Positions 16,886 to 25,753 of a stretch of DNA of 64,000 nt are shown in pieces. The notes below the pieces were generated by a model, which was given only the letters and a program-made list of their open reading frames with translations, was not told the origin of the DNA and made no database searches. Position 1 is the stretch's first letter. Each line of letters begins with the position of its first letter. Made by a program: the position numbers and the translations under genes. The stretch is from Treponema_C sp050320395 (GTDB lineage: Bacteria; Spirochaetota; Spirochaetia; Treponematales; Treponemataceae), in contig NZ_CP144459.1 of the NCBI RefSeq assembly GCF_050320395.1, forward strand, positions 1,054,001 through 1,118,000, read 5' to 3'.

Positions 16886-17872
16886 ATGCCGAATGTATTG
16901 AACCGCAGCGAACCTCTTGCCGAAACAAAACGCCTTAAACTTATCCGTCTTGCCGGTATTATCGCCCTTGCAGGAAATTTGCTTTTATGTTCCGCCAAGC
17001 TCTGTGTCGGTTTTATAAGCGGAAGCCTTGCCGTTTTAGCCGACGGTTTGGATTCGGCAGGAGATGTCGCCATTGCCTGTATGACGCTGATTATCAGCGT
17101 CGTTATATCGCGCCCATGTGATAAAGATCATCCTTGGGGACACGGACGGGCCGAAACAACCGCTACGATGGCCTTATCCTTTATTATTTTTTTTGCCGGT
17201 TCCCAATTAAGCATTTCCGCGGCAAAAACTCTGTACCGAATTTTCTTTTTCGGATACGAAACGCCGATACCCGCTTTACCTGCCGTAATTGTTACCTGCG
17301 TGTCTATTGCGGGAAAAATAGCGCTTTCATATTCTCAGCGCATTATCGGTAAAAAGGCCGACAGTGCCATTATATCGGCAAATGCCCAAAATATGCTTTC
17401 CGACGTGATTATTTCATCTTCCGTTTTATTCGGCATCGGATGCGCCGTCTTTTTTAAACAGCCGGTTTTGGATCCCCTTGTCGCTTTTTTGGTCGGTTTA
17501 TGGATTATAAAAAATGCCGTGTTTTTATTTAAAGAAATCAATATTGAATTGATGGACGGCAATACCGATGAAGAACTCTATCGCAAGCTCTTTGAAGCAA
17601 TCCGCTCGGTCGACGGCGTTACCAATCCTCACCGAGCCCGCATACGAAAAATCGCTTCCTGTTGGGATATAGATTTGGATATAGAAGTGCCGCCCGACAT
17701 GAGCGTGCGTGAAGCTCATGAAAAAGCCGAAGCCGTATCCGCGGCCGTGAAAAAAAACATTCCCGGTATTTACGACATTGTGATTCATGTTGAACCTGCA
17801 GGCCTTATATGCGAATACGAAGAAGAAGGTTTCGGGTTGTGCGAAGCCGATGTATACCGCAAAAAATACTGA
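16886..17872 (+). CDS. cation diffusion facilitator (CDF) family metal exporter
   Basis: Metal/proton antiporter of 328 residues with six membrane helices and a C-terminal cytoplasmic domain (about 215-310, DGNTDEELYRKLFEAIRSVDG...). The helix-2 metal motif is D56-SAG-D60 rather than H-x3-D, and the helix-5 motif is N169-MLS-D173. A site with Asp, Asp, Asn, Asp resembles manganese/iron-type CDFs rather than the zinc type (family knowledge; the assignment is inference). The DHPWGHGRAE loop after helix 2 is standard. The ATG follows a -10 box by 6 bases and has no ribosome site. It lies just right of the gene graveyard and returns to normal base composition. Confidence 0.88.
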   Translation: MPNVLNRSEPLAETKRLKLIRLAGIIALAGNLLLCSAKLCVGFISGSLAVLADGLDSAGDVAIACMTLIISVVISRPCDKDHPWGHGRAETTATMALSFIIFFAGSQLSISAAKTLYRIFFFGYETPIPALPAVIVTCVSIAGKIALSYSQRIIGKKADSAIISANAQNMLSDVIISSSVLFGIGCAVFFKQPVLDPLVAFLVGLWIIKNAVFLFKEINIELMDGNTDEELYRKLFEAIRSVDGVTNPHRARIRKIASCWDIDLDIEVPPDMSVREAHEKAEAVSAAVKKNIPGIYDIVIHVEPAGLICEYEEEGFGLCEADVYRKKY

Positions 17873-17975
17873 GTTTGCAGCACAAAAAATCAAGTACCGA
17901 AAATCTTGCAGTGAAGCGCGTATTGTGTTATGATAACAAAGTAATATTCAAGCCAATAATTAAAGTGAGGACGAT

Positions 17976-18464
17976 GTGAAAAATACTTTATCGGCTGCCA
18001 AGGCGGTGCTTTTATGCATGTTTTTTGTTATGTGTGCCGTTTTATCCGGACAAGAGCCTGTTGTAAACCGCGGAAGAGTTGATTTATCAAAATGGAATTT
18101 CGATACAAAGAGCTTTGTCGAATTAAACGGTCAATGGGGATTTTTTTGGAACGAATTCGTACAAAGCGGCGAATCTCCGGCCGATTTTATAAACGTTCCG
18201 GATGTGTGGAACGCCCAAAGCCTCAAGGGGAAAAAATATCCCGCCTACGGGTACGCTACCTATACGGCGAAAGTACTCCTTCCTGCAGGAGCGTCCGGTT
18301 TGGGCTTGTATATAGAACAGCCGATGACTTCCGTACGGGTTTTTGTAAATAATCAGGAAATAGGAAGTATCGGAAAGACGGAAAAGTCAAAAAACACGTA
18401 TAAACCCGCCGCCGAACGCAGGGTTTTCCCATTTCCGACGGCAATTCCGAATTGGATATTGTAA
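17976..18464 (+). CDS. 7TM-DISM chemoreceptor, N-terminal part (frameshifted from the next frame)
   Basis: This frame of 162 codons starts at GTG 17976 (GAGG 5 bases upstream) with a signal peptide (AVLLCMFFVMCAVLSGQE). It continues into the galactose-binding-like sensor typical of 7TM-DISM receptors (NRGRVDLSKWNFDTKSF, VELNGQWGFFWNEF, then YGYATYTAKVLLPAG). It ends abruptly with VFPFPTAIPNWIL, whereas the overlapping frame encodes SDGNSELDIVIHAANF, the expected continuation. A single base change near 18430-18445 therefore splits one gene of about 760 codons. It may be a true mutation, a phase-variable site or an assembly error. Confidence 0.8.
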   Translation: MKNTLSAAKAVLLCMFFVMCAVLSGQEPVVNRGRVDLSKWNFDTKSFVELNGQWGFFWNEFVQSGESPADFINVPDVWNAQSLKGKKYPAYGYATYTAKVLLPAGASGLGLYIEQPMTSVRVFVNNQEIGSIGKTEKSKNTYKPAAERRVFPFPTAIPNWIL

Positions 18465-20257
18465 TTCACGCCGCCAATTTCGATTATGTGCGCGCCGGCT
18501 TATATAACTCGGTAAAATTGGGCAAAATGCAGGTGCTGGCCTCCCATATTTTAACTTCTGCAATCGGAGAAAGTCTTTTAATCGGCTTTGCCCTTGCCCT
18601 CGGTATCTATCATTTGATTTTATTTTTGTTCCGCATAAAAGAAAAAAGCTTATTGGTTTTTTCTCTGTTCGTTTTTTTGGTTGCCGCCCGTATGCTCAGC
18701 ACGGGGACGCTCATCGGTTCCGAACTCTTCGGTTTTTCCTGGGTACTCAATTTGCGTATTGAATATGTTACCTTTGCCCTTATCATTGTACCTATTTTGA
18801 TGTATCTGCGCTGCCTCTATAAGGAAGAAGTCAATAAAATCGTTATGATGATTTTTATTGCGGAATCGGCTCTCTTTGCCCTCTTAAGCCTTTTTACGCC
18901 GCCGGCTTTTTTTACCTCTTTGCTGTTATATCATCAGATTGTCTCCCTCCTTGCGGCCCTCTATCTTATATTTGTATTGATTTTATTGACCAGGCGCAAA
19001 CGGAACGGATACGGTTTTATTTTAGCCGGTATCTTTATTTTGATTCTCTCGGGTGTTGCCGATGTTCTTGCGGCTATGCTTGTAATTCCTCTGATAAGCC
19101 TTGTTCCTTTCGGGTTGACCGTATTTTTAATTATACAATCGATGGCCCTCGCATGGAAATTCAATATTGAAAAGCGCCGCAGCGAAATAACCGGCGTAAA
19201 GCTTGAAGAGTACTCGAACAGACTGAAGCTTTTGTTCGGTGAAATAAAGAGCGCCGCCGCGGATTTAACCAAGGGTGATGAGCTGTTAACCGAAACAATG
19301 CAAAAAGCTGCGCAGTCGTTCGAAAAAATATCCGACTATGTTGAATTCGTTTTAAGCGAAATCAATGTTCAGCAAAGCATGCTCGGTGAAAGTCAAACAA
19401 GTACCGGACAGCTGAACGATTTTTTAAATAACCTGAACATACAAATCTCCGAGCAGAGTACAAAATCAAAAGATGCGGTGAAAAGTCTTTCCGAAGTAGT
19501 GCAAAACACGCGGATTTTAACGGAGAAATTTCAGCTTATTGAAGACAGTTTTAAAAATATTTCGGATGCAAGTGAAACCGGTAAGGCAAACTTAAACAAG
19601 ATGACCTACGTTATCGACGAAATTACAAAGGGTTCTGTTTTGCTGCTTGAAACAAACGCTCTTATAACACAGATTGCCGAGCAAACCAACCTGTTGGCAA
19701 TGAATGCCGCCATTGAAGCCGCTCATGCAGGCGAAGCCGGAAAGGGCTTTGCGGTTGTCGCGGAAGAAATCCGCAGTTTGGCGGAAAAATCATCGGAAGA
19801 AGCCGACTCGACCGGGAAAATCATCAAACAGATTACCGCCGCAATCGGCGATTCCGGCTCGGCTTCCGCTCTTTTGGCCGAAAGTTTTGCCAATATCACG
19901 GACAAGGTTTCAAGCTTTAAAACAATTCTCGCCGAAATATCCAACTTTATTGTACAGACAAACGCTCAAAGTGCCGGTATGGAAGGCTCTCTCAAAACCG
20001 TCCTCGCCGAAATGGATAAACTGCAAAACGAAAACGATATGCTTGCCGAAACCCGTCAAAAGTCCGCAAGCAGTTTCAGTCAATTAACCTCCGCAACGCA
20101 AAAGGTTAACAACGAGATTGATGCAATGATAAACAGCATTACCGAGCTTATCGATGTATTTGAGCAAACCAAAAAAGCTCAAAAAGGCACGCGGGCGACC
20201 GTTTTGCGCTTAACGGAGTTAATGTCCGATAAGGAAGTTGAAGAAGCCGCCGGCTAA
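18452..20257 (+). CDS. 7TM-DISM chemoreceptor, seven-helix and signalling part (frameshifted)
   Basis: This frame of 601 codons continues the sensor (DIVIHAANFDYVRAGLYNS), then has about seven membrane helices (roughly residues 30-235) and a methyl-accepting signalling domain. The conserved tip (QTNLLAMNAAIEAAHAGE) lies near residues 410-430. There is no HAMP domain, as expected when a 7TM module is joined directly to a signalling coil. The TTG at 18452 has no ribosome site, so it is unlikely to be a real start; the product would need frameshifting from 17976. The stop overlaps that of the convergent lipase-like gene by 2 bases. Confidence 0.85.
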   Translation: MDIVIHAANFDYVRAGLYNSVKLGKMQVLASHILTSAIGESLLIGFALALGIYHLILFLFRIKEKSLLVFSLFVFLVAARMLSTGTLIGSELFGFSWVLNLRIEYVTFALIIVPILMYLRCLYKEEVNKIVMMIFIAESALFALLSLFTPPAFFTSLLLYHQIVSLLAALYLIFVLILLTRRKRNGYGFILAGIFILILSGVADVLAAMLVIPLISLVPFGLTVFLIIQSMALAWKFNIEKRRSEITGVKLEEYSNRLKLLFGEIKSAAADLTKGDELLTETMQKAAQSFEKISDYVEFVLSEINVQQSMLGESQTSTGQLNDFLNNLNIQISEQSTKSKDAVKSLSEVVQNTRILTEKFQLIEDSFKNISDASETGKANLNKMTYVIDEITKGSVLLLETNALITQIAEQTNLLAMNAAIEAAHAGEAGKGFAVVAEEIRSLAEKSSEEADSTGKIIKQITAAIGDSGSASALLAESFANITDKVSSFKTILAEISNFIVQTNAQSAGMEGSLKTVLAEMDKLQNENDMLAETRQKSASSFSQLTSATQKVNNEIDAMINSITELIDVFEQTKKAQKGTRATVLRLTELMSDKEVEEAAG

Positions 20258-21363
20258 GCATTGCCGAATACGGGCAGGTTCGAGCGGACGGCTTTGAGAA
20301 AAAGCTTAAAGATGGTGAAAATCCGTTCCCGTGTGTCACTGTCCGTATTGTGCAGTTTTTTTAAAGCCGCCGCGGATGTTTGAAGCCAACGCGTTTTCAG
20401 TTCCGTCAAAGTCAAAGCGCCGCCTGAAGATGCCGCGTCAAATAAGCTGTTTATAAATTCCGCACGGGCTTCTTTTGAGACCTGTTTTAGCCAGTCGCTG
20501 ACCGTGTTTTCGGTAAAGACGCTTTCGTCGCTTCGTTCCGGTAAAATTGCAAAATCTTTTCCGTGAAGCTGCCATGAAAACGCGTCGTGTTGGCTTACAC
20601 CGTTTGCCTCGGAACTTTGTATAACGGTGCAATTGTCCGAATGATGCAGGAGAATGCCGACTACCGACGATTGAGGAACAAAGCATGCCGCTTTTGCAAA
20701 AACACGCCCGGTATCCCCGCGTTTACAGGTATCGGAATTGAATCCCGGCCCGTCAAAGCAAAAGATTGTTTCAATTCTTTTAAAGAGCTTTTTCGTGCAA
20801 AAGGCGGGGGCATATAGGGCGAGGTTTCCTCCCTTTGAATGGCCGGCCGTATACAGTTTTCCGCGGCAAACGTTTTGAGCTTTTTCCAAATAGTCCAACG
20901 CTGCCTGCTGGGAGGGAACCGGATCATATACGGCCATATTAAAGTCTTCTTTCCAGCCTACAAGGGTATCGTCGGTACCTCGGTATACGATACAGTGTAT
21001 GCGCGGAGAAACCGAAGCGGTAAATGCCGCAAACTGTTTTTCTTTTTTTATGTCTATATCGTTTATAAAGCCCTTAAGTTCAATCCCTCCGAATCGCAGC
21101 GAATTGCCGGCCGCTTCCAAAAGATCGGCAGAACGCGGATTTATAAAAACGCCGAAATCTTTTGTTTTGTCGTTCATGTGCCGGAGAGCGTATTTCCGCG
21201 CGGCTTCTTTGAGCGTAATACCCGATTTAAAATCATCGCTTATGATACCGTCGAAATCGATATACAGGATTTGGCACAGTATCAGCGCATCTATTTCGTT
21301 AAAGGGAGAAATCGTAAAAGGAATATCCGCGCGCCATAAAATATAATCGCTTATGTCCGCCAT
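20254..21363 (-). CDS. Mbeg1/DUF2974-like alpha/beta hydrolase (putative lipase)
   Basis: Protein of 369 residues. The nucleophile elbow is GHSKGGN (LYTAGHSKGGNLALYAP), preceded by IHCIVYRGTDDTLVGWKEDFNMA, a pattern of the DUF2974/Mbeg1-like lipase family. The N-terminal part (ISDYILWRADIPFTISPFNEID) is also typical of it. No signal peptide is present. The start at 21363 (MADISDYILW) follows a TATAGT box by 7 bases and has no ribosome site; the frame opens 36 bases further, but that part is hydrophobic noise over the promoter. It is convergent with the receptor gene and divergent from tmRNA. The natural substrate is unknown. Confidence 0.82.
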   Translation of the reverse strand: MADISDYILWRADIPFTISPFNEIDALILCQILYIDFDGIISDDFKSGITLKEAARKYALRHMNDKTKDFGVFINPRSADLLEAAGNSLRFGGIELKGFINDIDIKKEKQFAAFTASVSPRIHCIVYRGTDDTLVGWKEDFNMAVYDPVPSQQAALDYLEKAQNVCRGKLYTAGHSKGGNLALYAPAFCTKKLFKRIETIFCFDGPGFNSDTCKRGDTGRVFAKAACFVPQSSVVGILLHHSDNCTVIQSSEANGVSQHDAFSWQLHGKDFAILPERSDESVFTENTVSDWLKQVSKEARAEFINSLFDAASSGGALTLTELKTRWLQTSAAALKKLHNTDSDTRERIFTIFKLFLKAVRSNLPVFGNA

Positions 21364-21370
21364 ATGGCTG

Positions 21371-21399
21371 ACTATAGCAAAAAAAAAACAAAAATACAA
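21371..21399 (-). promoter_or_regulatory. promoter ending 7 bp before the lipase-like gene
   Basis: On the minus strand TTGTAT (21399-21394), 17 bp made largely of T, TATAGT (21376-21371), then 7 bases to the ATG at 21363. No Shine-Dalgarno sequence. Leaderless candidate. Confidence 0.65.
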
Positions 21400-21405
21400 C
21401 GGGGC

Positions 21406-21434
21406 TTGACTTTTTTGTCTGCCGATAGTATCTT
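21406..21434 (+). promoter_or_regulatory. promoter of tmRNA
   Basis: TTGACT (21406-21411), 17 bp, TATCTT (21429-21434), about 10 bp ahead of the mature 5' end at 21445. Confidence 0.7.
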
Positions 21435-21444
21435 TATGTCGATT

Positions 21445-21793
21445 GGGGATGCACCGGTTTCGACGGGTGTGTTTGAGGTCTCGAACTGCAGGTGAGGACG
21501 TCTTTCCTCCGAACAGACAAAAACCATAATTGCCGATTTCGACAATTCTTACGACTACGCCTTAGCTGCGTAATCGCGGGATACGGTCTGCGCCGCTCTG
21601 AGCGGTCCGATATCCTGACGCCGATCAGGGCTTGCTTTGCAGGGTTTCCGGTACCTGCACGGGACTTTTATCGGAATACGGAAACGACGCTTGCGGTGCT
21701 GCTACCGTTTCCCGACAAATACCTCGCACCGATAAACCTGTAGATGTTCCCGATCCGCTCATTCGGACGGGGGTTCAATTCCCCCCATCTCCA
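21445..21793 (+). ncRNA. ssrA: transfer-messenger RNA (tmRNA)
   Basis: The 5' end GGGGATGCACCGGTTTCGACGG and the 3' end GGTTCAATTCCCCCCATCTCCA pair as the tRNA-like acceptor and T arm. The CCA end is not encoded. The resume region has GCC at 21532, and the tag reads ADFDNSYDYALAA before TAA (21571-21573); the YALAA end is the usual protease signal. Pseudoknot-forming repeats fill 21580-21770. With SmpB it rescues stalled ribosomes and marks the partial protein for degradation. Length about 349 nt, normal for a one-piece tmRNA. Confidence 0.96.
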
Positions 21794-21796
21794 ACG

Positions 21797-23311
21797 CTAC
21801 ATTAAGGGTGCAAACAAACTGCAAAAACCCCACCATGCCCGCTGAATCAGGGGTTTTTTATTCATTTCTTCAAGGGTATATTCACTGCATTCGGCGCGGT
21901 CTTTTGCAAAGATGTCCGCATATTTTTGGGCAAAAAACTCATCGTAAAAAAAGGCATTCGCCTCGTAATGCAGTTCAAAGCTGCGGCTGTCTATATTGCA
22001 TGAGCCTATCGTTACTATTTTATCGTCCACAATCAAGGTTTTTGCATGAATAAAGCCCGGATATTTATAAAATCGTACTCCCGCGGGTAAAAGTTCGCGC
22101 ATAAAGGCGAAGGCGGCTGCGCGTACATAGAATTTATCCCATTTGCCCGGTACCATAATCGATACCTCTATGCCCGAATTTGATGCTATTTTAATCGCCG
22201 CAAAAAATGAAGAATCGGGCGTAAAATAAGGCGTTTGAATGTAAATGCGCTTTTTTGCACTCATAATCATGCGTATCATTGCGTCTTTTATTTCCGTATG
22301 CAGGATATTATCGGGCCCGGATGCGATTATTTGTACCGGAATCTGCGATTTTTCATCGGGTACCTGCGTTTTCAGCGCTTCCAAAATACGCGTATTGGCT
22401 GCAGTGATTTTTTTGCGCACGGATTCAGCCGAGTGTTTCATGTGCTCAGGCAGCTTTTTTTTACCTTCCGCAACCGAATACCAGTCCACTAAAAAAACGT
22501 TCATTAAAGAATATACACAGCTTCCGGTTAATCTTACGTGGGTGTCGCGCCACACCACTTTACCCAATCCCGCGTATTCGTCACCGACGTTAAACCCTCC
22601 CGTATAACCGATTTTACCGTCTATGATGACGATTTTTCGATGGTTTCTGAAATTCAAAGACCAGGGGCTTCCGGTTTTCACGGCAAAAAAGGGCAGTGTC
22701 ATACCGCCCGCCTTATCCAATGCGGCAAAAAAAGAACGGGGCGTGGTAAATGAGCCGATATCGTCATATAAAAGGCGTACTTCAATGCCCTCGCGTGCTT
22801 TACGGCACAAAAGGTCCAGGAGGGTTTGACCGGTTTTATCTTTGTGGATAATAAAATACTGCATATAAATCGACTTTTCCGCCTGCTCTATATCGCGGTA
22901 TAAGGATGTGAATTTTTCCTTTCCCGAAGTGAATATCTCTGCGGTTTTTGAAAAAGTAACCGGACTTGCACCGTAGCTCAGATTTAAATGAATGAGCGAT
23001 TTATATTCATTCATAACCGTGTTGGGAAGATTTCCCGTCTGCGATTTAAAAAAGGCTTGCTGGTCGCTCATCAGGCGGCTCATCTCTTCTTTGACGTATT
23101 CTTTTGCGGCTTCCATTTTACGCGTTTTGGTAAAAAAATGGCCGCTGAATAAAAAATATAAAACAATGCCTAAGCCGGGTAAAAAGCTGAGGGTTAAAAT
23201 CCAGGCAAAGCGCCTTCCCGAATCGCGTTTTTCAAAAAACAGGATAAATACTATAAAAAGATAGTTGATTCCGCTTAAAATACTGATTAAAATAGACCAA
23301 ACATCCTGCAT
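21797..23311 (-). CDS. cls: cardiolipin synthase (phospholipase D superfamily)
   Basis: Membrane enzyme of 504 residues that joins two phosphatidylglycerol molecules to cardiolipin. Two N-terminal membrane helices (about 5-25 and 35-57) come first, then two phospholipase D motifs: HRKIVIIDGKIGYTGGFN and HAKTLIVDDKIVTIGSCN. The lengths and the YMQYFIIHKDKTG region fit bacterial Cls. AGGAG lies just ahead of the start at 23311. The 3' end stops 4 bases after the tmRNA. The reaction is assigned from family knowledge. Confidence 0.93.
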   Translation of the reverse strand: MQDVWSILISILSGINYLFIVFILFFEKRDSGRRFAWILTLSFLPGLGIVLYFLFSGHFFTKTRKMEAAKEYVKEEMSRLMSDQQAFFKSQTGNLPNTVMNEYKSLIHLNLSYGASPVTFSKTAEIFTSGKEKFTSLYRDIEQAEKSIYMQYFIIHKDKTGQTLLDLLCRKAREGIEVRLLYDDIGSFTTPRSFFAALDKAGGMTLPFFAVKTGSPWSLNFRNHRKIVIIDGKIGYTGGFNVGDEYAGLGKVVWRDTHVRLTGSCVYSLMNVFLVDWYSVAEGKKKLPEHMKHSAESVRKKITAANTRILEALKTQVPDEKSQIPVQIIASGPDNILHTEIKDAMIRMIMSAKKRIYIQTPYFTPDSSFFAAIKIASNSGIEVSIMVPGKWDKFYVRAAAFAFMRELLPAGVRFYKYPGFIHAKTLIVDDKIVTIGSCNIDSRSFELHYEANAFFYDEFFAQKYADIFAKDRAECSEYTLEEMNKKPLIQRAWWGFCSLFAPLM

Positions 23312-23338
23312 ACGTTCTCCTTATAAGAGTTAACTGTT

Positions 23339-24961
23339 TCAGTGATAGAGTGCCGCCCCTATACGGAATGCAAGGCCGTTTTCTTTTTTCCGGTTGCGCG
23401 TATAGTATATACCTGCAGCAGGCATGTACGGGGTTTTCGGTATACATATGCATACTTCAATACCCGTATGCAGGCTGCCGAACGCCTCTATGCCCGTTTG
23501 ACGGAAGGGTGAACGCAGGGCGGCCGATACGTGCAGGGCGTAAAAGTTTTGCTGAAAGGTACAGGCAAAGCCCGTTTTTAAAAAACCGCCGAAGGGGTAT
23601 AAGGAGCCGTCTTCATTGCCGAAATATACCTGCTCCGATACTCCCGCATACAGGCTGTCCTTTCCCGCACCCGTGAGAATGCCCGCGTGTAAAACGCCCT
23701 CGTTAAACATACCTCCGGGATAAGCCGATGAATACGAGCCGCCTAAAAGAGCTCCGTAACGGAAAATACCCGTTTTACCGGCTGCTTTTAGTGCCCCCTG
23801 TACAATAAAGGGACTTGTCCTTCCTTCTCTTATTTCGGTTCCGGCCGTACATGACAATTCCAAAAAATCGAGGGGGCTTGAAACAAAACCGAAAAAAAGG
23901 GGAGCCGTTTTAAAGCCTTCCTGCAGGGAAAAATCGGCGCCGGCCGTGCATGCACTGTAGAGGTTTTTCTTCGGCATAAGGCGTGCGGAAGGAACAAAAC
24001 CCGATGAAAGGCCTCCTGCCGAAAAAAAGGCCAGGGGAATAAACAGGCTGCGATCTATGACTATTTCCTCCGTCCGCTCTGTGAAAAAATCTCCTTCTCC
24101 GCTTCCGCGTGCTTTAAGAACCGCCCTGTAAGTGCCGCTTTCCGGTACGCGGCCCTTTTCATCTCTTCCGTTCCAGCTGAAACCGATGTTTTCTGACTTA
24201 AAAGGCTCCAAGACAAGACGGTAAACCGGTTCATTTGCTTCACCGTATACTTCAAGCAGACCCTCTCCGGCTGCCGTAACGGAACAGGTAAAGCGGCATA
24301 TTCCTGAATCTCCCGGATTATAGGGATTAAAGCGTTTTTTATCGGCTGAAAAGGATGTCAGTTCAAAATCCGCATCCTCTAAGTAAAAATCAAGATAAAC
24401 CTGCGTTTCTCCGGATATGTAAACCTTTGATACGGCGGTTTTTTTACCGAATTTTTTAATCGTAATTTCGTGTTTACCCTCAGGTAAGTTTACATGCCAT
24501 CTGCAGCCGTCCTCGGGACTGTCGACTTTCGGTCCGGCACCCAAATAAAAGCAGAGTATGGGAGGTCCGTTTTTTGTACCGTTTATATATAAGGCGGCCT
24601 CGGGTTCGTTCACTCGGATATGCAGGCTTCCCGTGATTTGCCGTAATTCGGCGACTATTTTGTATACCTGTGCGCTTTCAAAAAGGTATTCGGCATATTC
24701 GGTATAAAAGCCTTTTTTTTCAATACGGAGCTTGTAATAGCCGGGAAGCATATCTTCAATAACAAGAGGTGTACTTCCCTTATGTACATTATTGATGTAT
24801 ACATCGGCGGCCGAGACTGCCGAGCGTATATCGAGTATAACACGCGAAGATGAATGCCGCGATTTTTTTTCCACGAATATTCCGTTTGCCCGAACGGCGG
24901 AGCCGAGGGCGGAAACAAAAAAAAACGTTATAAAAATACATGCTTTTCGGGAGCATCGCAT
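23339..24961 (-). CDS. PEGA-domain surface protein with C-terminal beta-rich region
   Basis: Protein of 540 residues with a signal peptide (ACIFITFFFVSALGSAVRA). Two PEGA-like segments follow (ADVYINNVHKGSTPLVIEDMLPGYYKLRIEKKGF at about 50-85, and LYINGTKNGPP...LPEGKHEITIKKFGKK at about 120-175). A FlgD-like Ig segment (FSWNGRDEKGRVPESGTYRAVL, about 260-290) is next, and then a Gly/aromatic-rich C-terminal half (about 310-540) that looks like an outer-membrane beta barrel ending in LAFRIGAALYH. PEGA domains are often found in envelope proteins. The start follows TATGCT by 6 bases without a ribosome site. It lies between cls and radC on the same strand. Function unknown. Confidence 0.75.
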   Translation of the reverse strand: MRCSRKACIFITFFFVSALGSAVRANGIFVEKKSRHSSSRVILDIRSAVSAADVYINNVHKGSTPLVIEDMLPGYYKLRIEKKGFYTEYAEYLFESAQVYKIVAELRQITGSLHIRVNEPEAALYINGTKNGPPILCFYLGAGPKVDSPEDGCRWHVNLPEGKHEITIKKFGKKTAVSKVYISGETQVYLDFYLEDADFELTSFSADKKRFNPYNPGDSGICRFTCSVTAAGEGLLEVYGEANEPVYRLVLEPFKSENIGFSWNGRDEKGRVPESGTYRAVLKARGSGEGDFFTERTEEIVIDRSLFIPLAFFSAGGLSSGFVPSARLMPKKNLYSACTAGADFSLQEGFKTAPLFFGFVSSPLDFLELSCTAGTEIREGRTSPFIVQGALKAAGKTGIFRYGALLGGSYSSAYPGGMFNEGVLHAGILTGAGKDSLYAGVSEQVYFGNEDGSLYPFGGFLKTGFACTFQQNFYALHVSAALRSPFRQTGIEAFGSLHTGIEVCICIPKTPYMPAAGIYYTRNRKKENGLAFRIGAALYH

Positions 24962-24967
24962 AAATCA

Positions 24968-24973
24968 AGCATA
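24968..24973 (-). promoter_or_regulatory. -10 box before the PEGA-protein start
   Basis: TATGCT on the minus strand (24973-24968), then 6 bases to the ATG at 24961. The -35 at 17 bp spacing (TGGTTT) is weak. Leaderless candidate of moderate quality. Confidence 0.4.
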
Positions 24974-24979
24974 ACATAT

Positions 24980-25666
24980 TTATCGGGGAAAAACCAGCCC
25001 CCTTTCGGCAAAACTGAAATAGCTCGATGCGGTGATAATCAAATGATCCAATAAATGAATACCCAGAAGTTCCGATACTTTCAGCAATCGTTTTGTAATA
25101 TCGGTATCCTGGATTGACGGCTCACAATTGCCGGAAGGATGATTGTGAGCCAAAATAACCGCCGCCGCCCGCTCCTTAAGGGGGTCCGCAAATACTTCTC
25201 GCGGATGAATCAGGGTGCGGTTTAAAGTGCCTACGCTGACCGTTCTGATGGCCGTTACTTCCTGGGCGCCGTTTAAGGAAACGCATAAAAAATGTTCACG
25301 TTTTTCGAGGGTATAGTGCTGAAGGAGGGGAAGCAGGTCGCGCGGACTGTATATCCGTGCGCCGGGAGCGGGATGTAAGCGTTTCCCCAGTTCCAAGGCC
25401 GCGGCAATGAGGCAGGCTTTTCCCCTGCCGATGCCCTCTGTGTTTAAAAGAGTTTCGGCAAGGCGTTCGGCGGGAACTGTCTGAATTACCTCCAAAACCC
25501 TGCCGGATAATTGTCTTACCGGTATGCGGGCGGTTCCGCAGCCCAATAAAATCATCACCAATTCCTGGCTGCTTAAGCTGTGGGCTCCCGTACTGAGAAG
25601 ATTTTCCCTTGCCTGCGGTTTTTTGTGATTTTTAAGCGTCAAATCCGATAAGGAATAATCATACAT
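24980..25666 (-). CDS. radC: RadC/JAB-domain protein
   Basis: Protein of 228 residues with an N-terminal helix-hairpin-helix-like region (LLNTEGIGRGKACLIAAALELGKR) and a C-terminal JAB/MPN metalloprotein domain whose zinc motif reads AHNHPSGNCEPSIQDTD. The family is named DNA repair protein RadC, but a repair role is not proven; JAB folds act as isopeptidases or nucleases elsewhere. The start at 25666 has AGGAGT 5 bases upstream. It is divergent from the glucosaminidase gene at 25754. Confidence 0.92.
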   Translation of the reverse strand: MYDYSLSDLTLKNHKKPQARENLLSTGAHSLSSQELVMILLGCGTARIPVRQLSGRVLEVIQTVPAERLAETLLNTEGIGRGKACLIAAALELGKRLHPAPGARIYSPRDLLPLLQHYTLEKREHFLCVSLNGAQEVTAIRTVSVGTLNRTLIHPREVFADPLKERAAAVILAHNHPSGNCEPSIQDTDITKRLLKVSELLGIHLLDHLIITASSYFSFAERGLVFPR

Positions 25667-25718
25667 AAAAACTCCTACTATATATATAGGCGGCGATTGC
25701 AATTTTTGAGCAGTTTTA

Positions 25719-25747
25719 TTGAAATATTTTTTGATAAAAAGTATAGT
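25719..25747 (+). promoter_or_regulatory. promoter ending 6 bp before the glucosaminidase ATG
   Basis: TTGAAA (25719-25724), 17 bp, TATAGT (25742-25747), then 6 bases to the ATG at 25754. No Shine-Dalgarno sequence. Leaderless candidate. Confidence 0.65.
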
Positions 25748-25753
25748 ATGGCA

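Noticed and set aside
20839..21346. Long plus-strand frames opposite the lipase-like gene
   Set aside because: Antisense frames of a strong alpha/beta hydrolase gene; no start signals and odd composition.
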